Assembly (NCBI RefSeq): GCF_040026395.1
Contig: NZ_CP157278.1
Span: 3,782,001 to 3,846,000, forward strand
DNA from: Pedobacter lusitanus
GTDB taxonomy: Bacteria; Bacteroidota; Bacteroidia; Sphingobacteriales; Sphingobacteriaceae
DNA length: 64,000 nt
Reading direction: 5' to 3'
Shown here: in pieces, positions 42,984 through 52,400 of the stretch
Layout of the letters: each line of letters starts with the position of its first letter
Position numbering within the stretch: position 1 is the stretch's first letter
Position numbers and translations under genes: made by a program
The notes under the pieces: generated by a model
What the model was told of the DNA's origin: nothing
Seen by the model: only the letters and a program-made list of their open reading frames with translations
Database searches by the model: none

Positions 42984-44618
42984 ATGGCGAAACAAGCTTT
43001 AAATACAATAAAAAACTGGTTTAAGACCGGTTTAAAACCTTCTCAGCAGCAATTCTGGGATACCTGGGATTCTTTTTTGCATAAGGATGAGATGATTCCC
43101 ACTGCAAGCATTGAAAATCTGGACAGGCGTTTCGATGAGAAAGCTGATCAGGAAGCTTTCTCAGGCCATTTGGCCGATGCTATTGCTCATGGGAGTAATA
43201 AGGTAGACAAAGAGCCTGGCAAGGGCCTGTCATCCAATGATTATACCGCTCAGGATAAACAAAAATTAGACAGGCTATACAACTTTGATGATACAGAGAT
43301 ACTGGATCAGCTTGAGGTAATCAATCTGAAAAACACGACTCAGGACACAGATATCGCTGGTCTTAAAGATTTGGCCGCAACTATAAACAGTAAAGAGAAC
43401 ATCATTGCTCCTGGTACCACTGCGCAGTACTTTCGGGGCGATAAGACCTGGCAAACGCTGGATAAGGGAATCGTTGGATTAAATAATCTTCCGGTTTATA
43501 CAACTAACTATGATGCATTAGAAGGAGGACTGGGAGACGGTGATTTTTATAGAATGCCTGAATTTTTAGGGAACTATGCCGTAGCCGCAGCTTCGGTTAA
43601 TATGGCTTCTCCAATTATCATTACTTTGACCGTTATCAGAGATAATTATACCATGAGTGATGGTAGTGTGATTTATAGTAGTAGTGGTCGGCCTATTGAT
43701 TTTTTTATAGATTACGGTGATGGGGATTCCCAAAAATCCAACGGAATTACTGCAGCGATTAAACACACCTATAAAAAAGCAGGGACGTATAAAATAAAAT
43801 TGTTTTTTTCCGATTATTCAATGGTTAATTCGGTTTATATAAGTGATAGTTGTGTCACTAAAACTGAAAATATATCGAGACTGAAGGACTTGCCTCTTTT
43901 TACAGTGTCGAAAGGTAATTTGGGTTATTTTAATACTAAAATGCCATCCAGGCTACAGGTGTTTGCTCTTTCTAATGGAGAAGATGGTAAAAATAATGAT
44001 ATCGTAACCGGCATTGATCTGGATATTTTTAACGATCATATTTCTTCGTATTTAGCGATACAGATTTTAGCCACTGCCCTGAATAAAATTGATTTCAACG
44101 TTGGATTACCAGCTAGTTTGGATAATATCGTTATAAGTATGAATAAGCAGTTGAAGAATATCAATCTGGATATGTTTAAGAACTGCGTCAATCTTAGATC
44201 TATTGACTTTAACCTGAATGATAATTTGAGCGAAGTGAATTCGACAATTAGCCTGCCTTCATCGTTAACACGGTTTTCAATGGATACCTCTAAAATAACT
44301 TCATTTAATCCGGACCGTTTTAAAAATTGTTTAAATCTATCTTTTATTGCAATTGAAAAGAGTAACCTGGCTTCATTTACACCTTTGGTATTTTTATCTC
44401 AGAGACTTAAGCAATTGAATCTGAAAGGCAATAAATTCTCAGTAGAGGAGGTGAATAATATTCTGATTGATTTAGATAAGCTTGAGTTTACCTCTCTGAG
44501 CGTTGAGTTGAACAATCAAAATCCTCCGGCTGTACCAACAGGAGCTGGTTTAGCTGCAAAAGAAAGGCTGATTGCGAAAGGATTTTCTATAACTACGGAT
44601 ACAGCTGCGGTTGAATAA
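42984..44618 (+). CDS. Tail fibre 1 with PKD-like and leucine-rich-repeat regions
   Basis: 544 residues. Adaptor at residues 1-48 (KNWFKTGLKPSQQQFWDTWD), then phage-fibre motifs (GKGLSSNDYTAQDK; LNNLPVY follows) and a coiled region. From about 195 a PKD-like beta sandwich (IDYGDGDSQ, HTYKKAGTYKIKLFF). From about 290 to 530 a BspA-like leucine-rich repeat array with units such as FKNCVNLRSIDFNLN and FKNCLNLSFIAIE. The LRR is the probable receptor-binding head. It shares only the N-terminal adaptor with fibres 2 and 3. Confidence 0.75.
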   Translation: MAKQALNTIKNWFKTGLKPSQQQFWDTWDSFLHKDEMIPTASIENLDRRFDEKADQEAFSGHLADAIAHGSNKVDKEPGKGLSSNDYTAQDKQKLDRLYNFDDTEILDQLEVINLKNTTQDTDIAGLKDLAATINSKENIIAPGTTAQYFRGDKTWQTLDKGIVGLNNLPVYTTNYDALEGGLGDGDFYRMPEFLGNYAVAAASVNMASPIIITLTVIRDNYTMSDGSVIYSSSGRPIDFFIDYGDGDSQKSNGITAAIKHTYKKAGTYKIKLFFSDYSMVNSVYISDSCVTKTENISRLKDLPLFTVSKGNLGYFNTKMPSRLQVFALSNGEDGKNNDIVTGIDLDIFNDHISSYLAIQILATALNKIDFNVGLPASLDNIVISMNKQLKNINLDMFKNCVNLRSIDFNLNDNLSEVNSTISLPSSLTRFSMDTSKITSFNPDRFKNCLNLSFIAIEKSNLASFTPLVFLSQRLKQLNLKGNKFSVEEVNNILIDLDKLEFTSLSVELNNQNPPAVPTGAGLAAKERLIAKGFSITTDTAAVE

Positions 44619-44642
44619 AAACGTAATCATGAAATTATAAAA

Positions 44643-46241
44643 ATGGCGAAACAAACTCTAAATACTATAAAAGACTGGTTTAATACCGGATTTAAGCCAC
44701 TGCAACAACAATTCCGGGATACTTTTGATTCTTTCTGGCATAAGGACGAGGTTATCCCTGCGGCAAACATAGAAAATCTGGATATCCGTTTTGGTGAAAA
44801 AGCTGACAACGATAACTTTGCCAGGCATATCAGTGATCTTAATACACATGAGCTGGATCAGAAAGCCGGTCTTGCGGACCGGAATACTTTCCTGAAAGAG
44901 AATACATTTGTTAAACAGGTTCGTATACCTGGTCTGCTAACCGATGCTGGCCTGGAGTTGAATCCGGATCGGGATAACAATGAAGTAGTTAAAGGCTTTT
45001 CCGGCGAACTGTTTTTTGATACTGAAGACGGTACCTTATCGTATTCTTCTGTATCACGTGATTCAGGGGGGGTGTCACGTGAAATCTTTTCGGGAGCTAA
45101 GTTCAGCATAAAGCCGTCTGGTGATCTGGATGTATCCGGGTTGCTGAATGCCTCAGTGATATCATTAAGTGCAAATGATGGTTTTGAGCAGCATATTCAG
45201 CCGGCAGCAGTAGTTACAACTGAAGATACTGAGTTGTCTTTGCCTCAATTAAGTGGTATACTGGCCAGAAAAGAAGATATACCGGCCATCAGTGCCGGTA
45301 ATAATATTACCATTACCGGTACACTTTTAAAACCAGTCATTAATGCCACGGTAGGAGGCGGGAATCTTACAGAGAGCAGCGGAAATTTTATTACTGAGGT
45401 CACTTATGAGGAATTAAATGCACTGATCCACACTGAAAGCCTTGTGCCAGGTAAAGAATATTGTATATCAGATTTTCAGAGCACTTTTGTTTATGCAGAA
45501 CACAAGATAGCAGATAACCCGATTCCTAGTGAGTCTTTATATTACGGATCAGAAGTTTATTCTGGTCCGGTAGAACCGCTGATCGTTTTGGCCATCACTC
45601 CTGCTAAAATTCATGCAGTAGTCCGTTCAGCTAATTTCCCGGCTGATGAGATTGTTTATACTACACAAAATCTATATCGTGGAATATTAGCTTCGACAAA
45701 AGGTACTATACTGAGAAGAACGGATATGATGTTGAATAATACTGCCAATTTCGATTACAGACGCACAAAATTCCGGACTAATGGTGGAGAACCCCAGGAT
45801 GCTTTGTATCTGTCGTCAAATTGCACCGTAGAGGCTTTAGGGGATTACGGGACTGTTACACCTGTGGTGATCATGGAGATGGAAAATTCAGTATTGTACT
45901 CTTTTAGTGGTGACATCATGAGAACATTGCGGGATTCGAATCTGCAAATGCTTACAGGCAGAATTTATTCTATTTCAGCCAATGTTTATAAATGTAATAT
46001 AAAGGGAGAGCTAATTTATATAGACAGAAATTATACAGACACAAGATTTAGCCTTAATTACGTCTATGCGAGAATCGGACAGGTAAATAGTTCTTTACAG
46101 AATGATCGGGTATTACAATACCTGGCTAATCAACAACAACCCTCTGTTGTTGTTGAAGCAAGTGATCGTAGATTATATCTGCAGAAGATTGACAATACGG
46201 GCCTGGTCATCACAGAGAGACTGTCATATAGTGCGGTCTGA
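44643..46241 (+). CDS. Tail fibre 2
   Basis: 532 residues. The same N-terminal adaptor (KDWFNTGFKPLQQQFRDTFD) and a middle part of beta repeats (LPQLSGILARKEDIPAISAG). The C-terminal half is homologous to that of fibre 3: ISDFQSTFVYAE, YYGSEVYSGPVEPLIVLAIT, LASTKGTILRRTD and NNTANFDYR. The C-terminal part is unrelated to fibre 1, so the modules are exchanged behind a fixed adaptor. It lies 24 bases downstream of fibre 1, which suggests one transcript. Confidence 0.75.
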   Translation: MAKQTLNTIKDWFNTGFKPLQQQFRDTFDSFWHKDEVIPAANIENLDIRFGEKADNDNFARHISDLNTHELDQKAGLADRNTFLKENTFVKQVRIPGLLTDAGLELNPDRDNNEVVKGFSGELFFDTEDGTLSYSSVSRDSGGVSREIFSGAKFSIKPSGDLDVSGLLNASVISLSANDGFEQHIQPAAVVTTEDTELSLPQLSGILARKEDIPAISAGNNITITGTLLKPVINATVGGGNLTESSGNFITEVTYEELNALIHTESLVPGKEYCISDFQSTFVYAEHKIADNPIPSESLYYGSEVYSGPVEPLIVLAITPAKIHAVVRSANFPADEIVYTTQNLYRGILASTKGTILRRTDMMLNNTANFDYRRTKFRTNGGEPQDALYLSSNCTVEALGDYGTVTPVVIMEMENSVLYSFSGDIMRTLRDSNLQMLTGRIYSISANVYKCNIKGELIYIDRNYTDTRFSLNYVYARIGQVNSSLQNDRVLQYLANQQQPSVVVEASDRRLYLQKIDNTGLVITERLSYSAV

Positions 46242-46306
46242 TGTTTATTATTTCAGCAATCAAATAACCTTATCTGATAACTGGCAAAACAAATAAAATT
46301 ATAGAA

Positions 46307-47869
46307 ATGGCAAAACAAACTTTAAATATCATAAAGAACTGGTTTAGAACCGGTCTTAAACCTTCTCAGCAGCAATTTTGGGATACCTGGGACTCTTTCT
46401 GGCATAAAGACGCTATTATTCCGTCTGGTAATATTGAAAATCTCGATCTGCGTTTTGATCAGAAAGCAGATGCCGAAGCGTTGAACAGTCATATCAAGGA
46501 TCAGACAGCCCATGGACTTAACCAGAAAGCCGGGTTGACTGATCAGAATATATTCGCCGCAGAGAATACATTTATCAATAAGATAAGGGTTCCAAAGGTG
46601 TTGACGGATACAGGAATAGATTTTAATCTCGATCTGAAAAATAAGATGGCCGTCAGTGGCTTTGCAGGGAAACTGACTTTTGGTATAGAAGACGGTACAT
46701 TGTCGTTTACTGGTACACGAGCAGCAAAAGAAGGTTCGGCAGATCCATCCTTTGCTGGGGCTCAATTCAGAATCAGTTCAGATGGCGATACGGACATTCA
46801 GGGGAAACTTAATGCTTCGGGTTTATCATTTCCTACGGCTGATAATTTCTATCAGTATATCAGCCCGGCTGCAATAACAACTGAAAATACGGAGGTTTTT
46901 TTACCGGCTTTAAGCGGAACCCTGGCCAGAACAGCAGATATTCCTGTCCTGACTGCTGGTGATAATATTACGATCACCGGTACGGCTTTAAATCCAGTTA
47001 TTAATGCGACTGGTGGCGGCGGCCCTGCGCTGATTTCGGTAACTTATGAGGAGTTAAATACGTTAATTGAAACCAGTAAACTGATACCGGAACAACAATA
47101 TCTGCTCAGCGACTTTCAGAGTACTTTTATTTATGGTAATCATTTTATGGATGAAGAGCGGGAGGCAATTTATTTTGGGTCAGAAGTTTATTCAGGTGAT
47201 ATAGAGCCCTTAATTCTAAAGGCCTTGAGTAAAAATCAACTTTACCTTGAAGGTAAATCGACAGTCTATCAGAGTGATGAGGTATTATACAGTATAGAAA
47301 ATCAAAAACGCGGCATACTGGCCTCAACTAAAGGTACCCTATTGAGAAGAATTGATAAAGAGTTTAACAATACAGCTAATTTTGATTATAGAGTTACCCG
47401 GTACAAAACCAATGGAGAAGAGCCTAAACAAGCTTTATATCTGACAAGAAACTGTACAATAGATGCGTTTGGACGTTATGATATGGTATATCCTGTAGTG
47501 ATCCGTGAGATGGAGAATTCATACCTTAAATCGTATGAAGGAACCATTATGAACTCATTACGCAATTCAAAATTAGATATAGGATATAGAAGTATAACTT
47601 CCAGTATGGTGAATGTATATGGCTGCGAAATTACCGGACCACTATTTGGCATGTGGAAAAGTTATAAGAACGTTGGATCTGTAAGTCTATCTTATATTTA
47701 TGCGAACACTGTTGAGTATATCGGCTGGATGACGGAAGAGGATGTCATTAAGCATTTGGCCAATAAGTCTTATCCTTCTTATGTGGTGCAAAGTGGTAAT
47801 GCAATTTATCTCCAGAATAATGAGTCAACAGGAGTGACCACAACATTGATCAGTTATGTGCCGGTTTAA
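46307..47869 (+). CDS. Tail fibre 3
   Basis: 520 residues, close paralogue of fibre 2 over the entire length: adaptor KNWFRTGLKPSQQQFWDTWD, middle LPALSGTLARTADIPVLTAG, and C-terminus with LSDFQSTFIYGNH, YFGSEVYSGDIEPLILKAL, LASTKGTLLRRID, NNTANFDYR. Divergence is greatest in the last about 200 residues, as expected for the receptor-binding end. The glycosyltransferase-like gene starts inside its last codons (14-base overlap). Confidence 0.75.
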   Translation: MAKQTLNIIKNWFRTGLKPSQQQFWDTWDSFWHKDAIIPSGNIENLDLRFDQKADAEALNSHIKDQTAHGLNQKAGLTDQNIFAAENTFINKIRVPKVLTDTGIDFNLDLKNKMAVSGFAGKLTFGIEDGTLSFTGTRAAKEGSADPSFAGAQFRISSDGDTDIQGKLNASGLSFPTADNFYQYISPAAITTENTEVFLPALSGTLARTADIPVLTAGDNITITGTALNPVINATGGGGPALISVTYEELNTLIETSKLIPEQQYLLSDFQSTFIYGNHFMDEEREAIYFGSEVYSGDIEPLILKALSKNQLYLEGKSTVYQSDEVLYSIENQKRGILASTKGTLLRRIDKEFNNTANFDYRVTRYKTNGEEPKQALYLTRNCTIDAFGRYDMVYPVVIREMENSYLKSYEGTIMNSLRNSKLDIGYRSITSSMVNVYGCEITGPLFGMWKSYKNVGSVSLSYIYANTVEYIGWMTEEDVIKHLANKSYPSYVVQSGNAIYLQNNESTGVTTTLISYVPV

Positions 47870-48461
47870 TATTGCCACAACTAACTCCAGTCTGTCTGCA
47901 GACAGACTGGCTGATCTGATCCCATTACTTAACCAGTCTGTTATTCCTTTCCGGGTGTATACCGGAGAAATAACCTCGCTGAAATATGACGGACTATACA
48001 ATGTAGCCAAACAGATTATCAGGGATCATACAGATGAGCCATATGTCATCTTCGCTGAGGATGATCTGGTACTGACCGAGTTTTTCAGTATGGAAAAGCT
48101 TAATACCTCTATTAATCAGGCTGCGGAATTAAATCTGGACATCCTGGCTACCGGAGCCTGGCTGAGTTATGAAGAGATTGCTGTTGCAGATGGTCTGCTG
48201 AAAATCGGGGGATTCAGGGGTACACAATTAACCGTGATTTTCAGACCGGCTTACCAGATTCTGCTGGATTCGCCGGTTTATAACCATTTTGAAGATACAA
48301 TCAGCAAGTGTCAGCCTAAATTGCAGATCGGTTTGACCTTCCCTTTTCTCAGTAAACAGCGCGAAGATATCCCTTCTATGATAGTTGCTGAAAATCACAA
48401 TTATCTTTTCCATGAAAATGAAGAAAAGATCAGTAAACAGTTAAATAAACAGGCGAAATAA
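47856..48461 (+). CDS. Glycosyltransferase-like protein coupled to fibre 3
   Basis: 201 residues. The sequence has a Rossmann-like pattern: RFNIATTNSSLSADRLADL at the start, then YVIFAEDDLVL, a beta strand ending in an EDD acidic triad such as GT-A and GT25-like glycosyltransferases use to bind nucleotide sugar and metal, and LDILATGAWLS. It overlaps the fibre 3 gene by 14 bases, so the two are translationally coupled. A role in glycosylating the fibre or altering the producer's surface (self-immunity) is plausible inference. A 24-bp palindrome lies in its 5' end. Confidence 0.55.
   Translation: MCRFNIATTNSSLSADRLADLIPLLNQSVIPFRVYTGEITSLKYDGLYNVAKQIIRDHTDEPYVIFAEDDLVLTEFFSMEKLNTSINQAAELNLDILATGAWLSYEEIAVADGLLKIGGFRGTQLTVIFRPAYQILLDSPVYNHFEDTISKCQPKLQIGLTFPFLSKQREDIPSMIVAENHNYLFHENEEKISKQLNKQAK
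47887..47910. repeat. Perfect 24-bp palindrome just after fibre 3
   Basis: CCAGTCTGTCTG (47887-47898) is followed by its exact complement CAGACAGACTGG (47899-47910). It lies 17 bases beyond the fibre 3 stop and inside the next gene. A further CCAGTCTG occurs at 47933-47940. Confidence 0.8.
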
Positions 48462-48500
48462 ATTTGCCGGGCTATTACACCAAAAGAGGTCATAAAACGC

Positions 48501-48508
48501 TATTTTTG
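48501..48508 (+). promoter_or_regulatory. -7 promoter element of the TetR-type gene
   Basis: TATTTTTG fits TAnnTTTG and lies 24 bases before the preferred start codon (48533). No convincing -33 element is at the right distance. It argues for a start downstream of this site. Confidence 0.4.
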
Positions 48509-48532
48509 GAGAAATGCCCTACGATAGAGACT

Positions 48533-49195
48533 ATGCCGGAGAAAAATGATTTGCTTAAAGCAGAACCAAAAAACAGAAAATTGACAGAGCGTAAACTTAT
48601 TGATGCAGTGGGGGAAATTATCCGGTCAAAAGGATACACGGGTTTGGGTGTAAATGCAATTGCCAAGATAGCCGGGGTCAGTAAAAAACTGATCTATCGT
48701 TATTTTGGTACTGTAGATCAGCTGATAGAGACCTACCTGATAGAAAGAGATTACTGGGTTACTTTCTCTAAGAAAGTCAGTGATGCGGCTGTCGCTGCAA
48801 ATAAAAAACAAACGATGATTGAGTTTGCTTCAGGGATCTTTGAAAATCAGTTTGATTTCTTTTTTAATGAGGATGAAATGCAGCGGATTATTCTTTGGGA
48901 GATCTCTGAAAAAAGCAGCATTCTGAATGATCTGAGTAAAAAAAGGGAGACTATGGGAGAAGAGCTGCTGAAGTTAACTGACCCTTACTTTAAAGATTCA
49001 GATATCAATTTCAGGGCAGTTTCAGCGATCATTATTTGCGGCATATACTATTCCGTTTTACATACAAAAAAAAATACAAGTACCTTATGTGGTCTTGATC
49101 TCAATACCGAATCAGGAAGAAAGGAAATTACGAAAGCTGTGAGAAAGATTGTGGAACTGTGTTTTGCAAGCAAAAAGAAAAAGACCGTTTCATAG
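48533..49195 (+). CDS. TetR/AcrR-family regulator
   Basis: 220 residues from ATG 48533; an upstream in-frame TTG (48464) would cover the promoter-like site. The HTH is TGLGVNAIAKIAGVSKKLIYRYFGTVDQLIETYL, near residues 38-75, typical TetR. The remaining helical part is a ligand-binding domain of unknown specificity. It follows the fibre-linked gene by 71 bases in the same direction; whether it belongs to the island or the flanking chromosome is unclear, as no target is adjacent. Confidence 0.85.
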   Translation: MPEKNDLLKAEPKNRKLTERKLIDAVGEIIRSKGYTGLGVNAIAKIAGVSKKLIYRYFGTVDQLIETYLIERDYWVTFSKKVSDAAVAANKKQTMIEFASGIFENQFDFFFNEDEMQRIILWEISEKSSILNDLSKKRETMGEELLKLTDPYFKDSDINFRAVSAIIICGIYYSVLHTKKNTSTLCGLDLNTESGRKEITKAVRKIVELCFASKKKKTVS

Positions 49196-49233
49196 ATACC
49201 TCATGGCAAAACACACCTAAAGCCATGAGGTAT
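49196..49233 (+). terminator. Hairpin after the TetR gene
   Basis: Exact 12-bp stem (49196-49207 with 49222-49233; TACCTCATGGC arm) directly after the stop codon, loop 14 nt. No T-run follows, so termination efficiency is uncertain. The next about 230 bases to 49464 show no gene. Confidence 0.5.
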
Positions 49234-49464
49234 ACTAAACTAATGTTGGTAAGAACGATTTCTAATCTTATAAAGATTCACACAAAACAAAGTTATACTA
49301 CATTAATTCCCTAAGTGGTGACATAAGGCGAAAAAAGTGGAAATATATTTAGCTTAATTATTTTGTTAAAGCCCTATAAATTAGGTTGTTATGTATTTTA
49401 AAAAATACAGACTAAATAAATAATTTAATAAGTCGTTTTATAATCAGTAAATGACCGCTGAAAA

Positions 49465-52400
49465 TCATTCAATGATGAGCATTAATCCCTGTCCTTTTTT
49501 TACTATTATTTCTTCGTTTGCCGCAATAGTCTGAGCTGTCTGGAAGTTTTTAATTGCAGGAGCAGTCAGCGTAGCTTTTTTCGGATCAATTCCTAAAGCT
49601 TTCCAGTCAATTACCAGTTTGACTTTAGTATCTTCCTTAGCCCAGCTTGCTATAGCTACCAGAGCTTTTTTGTCCTTTAGATAAACAGTAGCGAGCACAT
49701 CCTGCTGCGTGGTCTTAACCGGATTGTTTTTTACCCAGTATCCGATCATGCGGCTTTGTCTGATGCCAAAATTATCCCATGTTTTCCAAATTGGACGAGG
49801 ATCGGCATTCGCTGACCATGGCATACGGTTAGTCATCCCATAAACCATTCCTCTCCATGGATTGCCACCACCTTCAAGCATTTCACCCATTAATCCAAAA
49901 GGAATTCCTGAAATTTCTGTCAGATAAAAATCCTGTGTATTGTTTTCATAATCAAAGTTTTCTCCAAACCACAGCCTGTTTAAATAAGGGAAATGATCCA
50001 TGTATAAATTGGCACTGTTGTTAAAACCATCACGCTTATTATACTGATTGGCAGAATGCAGATCAATAATACCCGGATGCCCGTTTTGAGTCAGTACCCT
50101 TTTGATTCTTTTCATGGTTGTTCTGTCATAAGCTACATCATCCAGATAGATGCCGTCAATACCGATGTTTTGTACCAGCCAGCTCATTCCTTCCACGTAG
50201 TAATTATGCCAGCGGCTCATACCGCTGTTGATAATTGCAGCATCTTTTACCTCAGGTACATACCAGGCAGCAATATAATCCGCATTCAGATGCTCCTGTA
50301 GCCAGGCATAACCTCCGCCTTTACCCTTTGAAAAGACCTCATGGCCCAGACTTCTAAGCGGAGCGAGTTCATATGCGCTGTTTGAAACTTCACGTACAGT
50401 GTTATAGATTTTTACTTTCAGCCCCAGGTGATGTGCAGAATCTATATAATTCTTCATCGCATCATGAGCAATAAAAGGGTAATTGATATAGGGATTTATT
50501 GCTGTTCCATGATGAATATTAACCACAGTGGCACCGGTAGCCTTAATAGTATCCACGTTGTTGTATTTGTGATAGTATCTGGTTGCCCACTGATCCCCGG
50601 TATTGAGTGTATGGAAAGGGGTAATCATTAAATTGAAATTATAGTGAAGCGTGTCACCGGCTTTCATTTCTCTTGCGCCGCTGTAATTGGTTACAGAAGT
50701 ATTCAGGGCATTTTGCTGAATATCTATTCCGCCTTTATCATGATTTCCCCATGAAGAAGGTAATAAGAGTGGTTTATCCAGATAGAAGTTTGTATTTAAC
50801 GGACGCGTGTAATGTTCATCCTTCAGAGCGAAACGTATACCAGCATTTACAGCACCTATCCAGGCTCCGTCCTGATTTTTGTGTGCTACATCCCATTTCC
50901 ATTTGTAATCTGCAGGTATTTTTCCTCCTTTGAGATTCAGCCCCATCATATATTCGGCTACCTCTTTTTTGAAAGGGATGACCATTCTGATATCTTTCAG
51001 ATTAACGTCGCTTAACGCTGTCAGTTTTACAGAATAATTTACAAAACCATCAAATTCCAGGCTCGCTTTAATATCCATCTGCAATTTAGAAGAGGTATTT
51101 GTAGCTGTCCATATGACTTCGCCTGGTTCAACCTGCCGGATTGTTGGTTTGCCGGTTTTCCATTTCAGTGCTGTACCATCTGTCTGTTCAGCGATCAGTG
51201 CAAATGGAGAAGCTAATAAAGGACGTGCCTGCTGATCGATTGCTGTCATCTCTTCGGTAAAGAAAGACTCAATCTGCGCTGGCATACCATCATTTCCGAG
51301 AATTAGTTTCCGGCCCAGCAAGCTAATCGTATTACCATTGATTTTTAAAGGAATATATGGCCCGATCAAGTCGTTTTTCTGACCTAAAGAAGAATTCAGC
51401 CAGGTTAAGCGGGTTTGTTTCCAGGGCTCGTTTACACCACCATTAACGGCTGTTTTCTGGCTGACCACTAAATTGATCTGTACAGGAACAGGTGCTGTTC
51501 CGTTAGCCGTTACTGTTACGGTTCCACGATAAGTAGCCGGATTTGTATTTTTTGGGATATCCAGCAAACACCATAAAGACTGAATATCATTTTTGTTAAT
51601 ATCTACCTGTTTGCTGAGTATTTTATTATCCCAGTTTATGCCGTCAGTGTTTAGGCAGGAAATGAGCTTAGCAGGGATGACATCACCCGCAGAGCTTTTT
51701 AAATCAGTGAATTTCAATTTCACATTATGCAGATCCTTTGAGGCAGCAAATAATCCCAGCTGAAAACTGAAATTTTCACCACGATCTGCAGTATCTGTAA
51801 AAGTTTTGCCTGTTCCTTTCAGAATCCAGCGTAAAGGGAGGTCTTTCTCCATTTTTACAGGATGGAGTCTGTCTTCCGGGAAAATCAGGTAAGGCTGATC
51901 TTTGTTTTTTGAAATTAATGCATTTACTTCTTTTGCAGTGGCGATAACCTCCATCGGATAAAAGCTGTTTAACTGGTTAAAAGATTCCAGATAATCAATT
52001 TTAGCTGTGATGGGTTTACTGGTTATTTTATTAGTCCACGCTACAGCGGTGCGATCATTAGGCTTTTTGTAAATTGCTGTGGGGTAATTTGATCCGGGCT
52101 GAACATGGAAAGGCAGATAGTAAATATAATAAGTGCCTGCACCTGAAACCGGCTCAAAATATATTGTTCCGGTTTCTCTTGAAAGTGATTCTGTTTTCAC
52201 GTTTAAGATCCGCTGGTTTGAACGGGCATCTATCACGATGATTTCTTTGTTTGCCGGATTATCTTTTCTGCGCCATTCAATCACTGCTCTGGCTACCGGG
52301 CCTGAGACCGGAACCTGAACTACAGCACGATGATTTCCCAGTGAATCTGCATCCCAGGTACTATTGCCGGATACATATTTTAATTGCTGTGCCTGACTAC

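Larger units (their letters stand above)
29115..48461 (+). mobile_element. Phage-tail-like island (R-type tailocin candidate)
   Basis: The genes between the repressor and the glycosyltransferase-like gene make a near-complete contractile tail in phage order: regulators, lysis genes, sheath, tube, frameshifted chaperone pair, tape measure, hub, spike, wedge, tail protein I and fibres. No capsid, portal, terminase, integrase, transposase or replication gene is found in the whole window. Absence of the AAA+ ATPase and of effector genes argues against an eCIS or T6SS, and a lysis block supports a bacteriocin released by cell lysis. Boundaries are approximate; no attachment repeats are seen. Confidence 0.8.

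Noticed and set aside
29115..48461. eCIS or type VI secretion system
   Set aside because: No AAA+ ATPase, no effector or TssJLM genes, and a lysis block with phage-type repressor is present; P2/Mu-like gene order fits a tailocin better.
29115..48461. Complete prophage
   Set aside because: No capsid, portal, terminase, replication, integrase or transposase gene anywhere in the window; attachment repeats not found at the right end.
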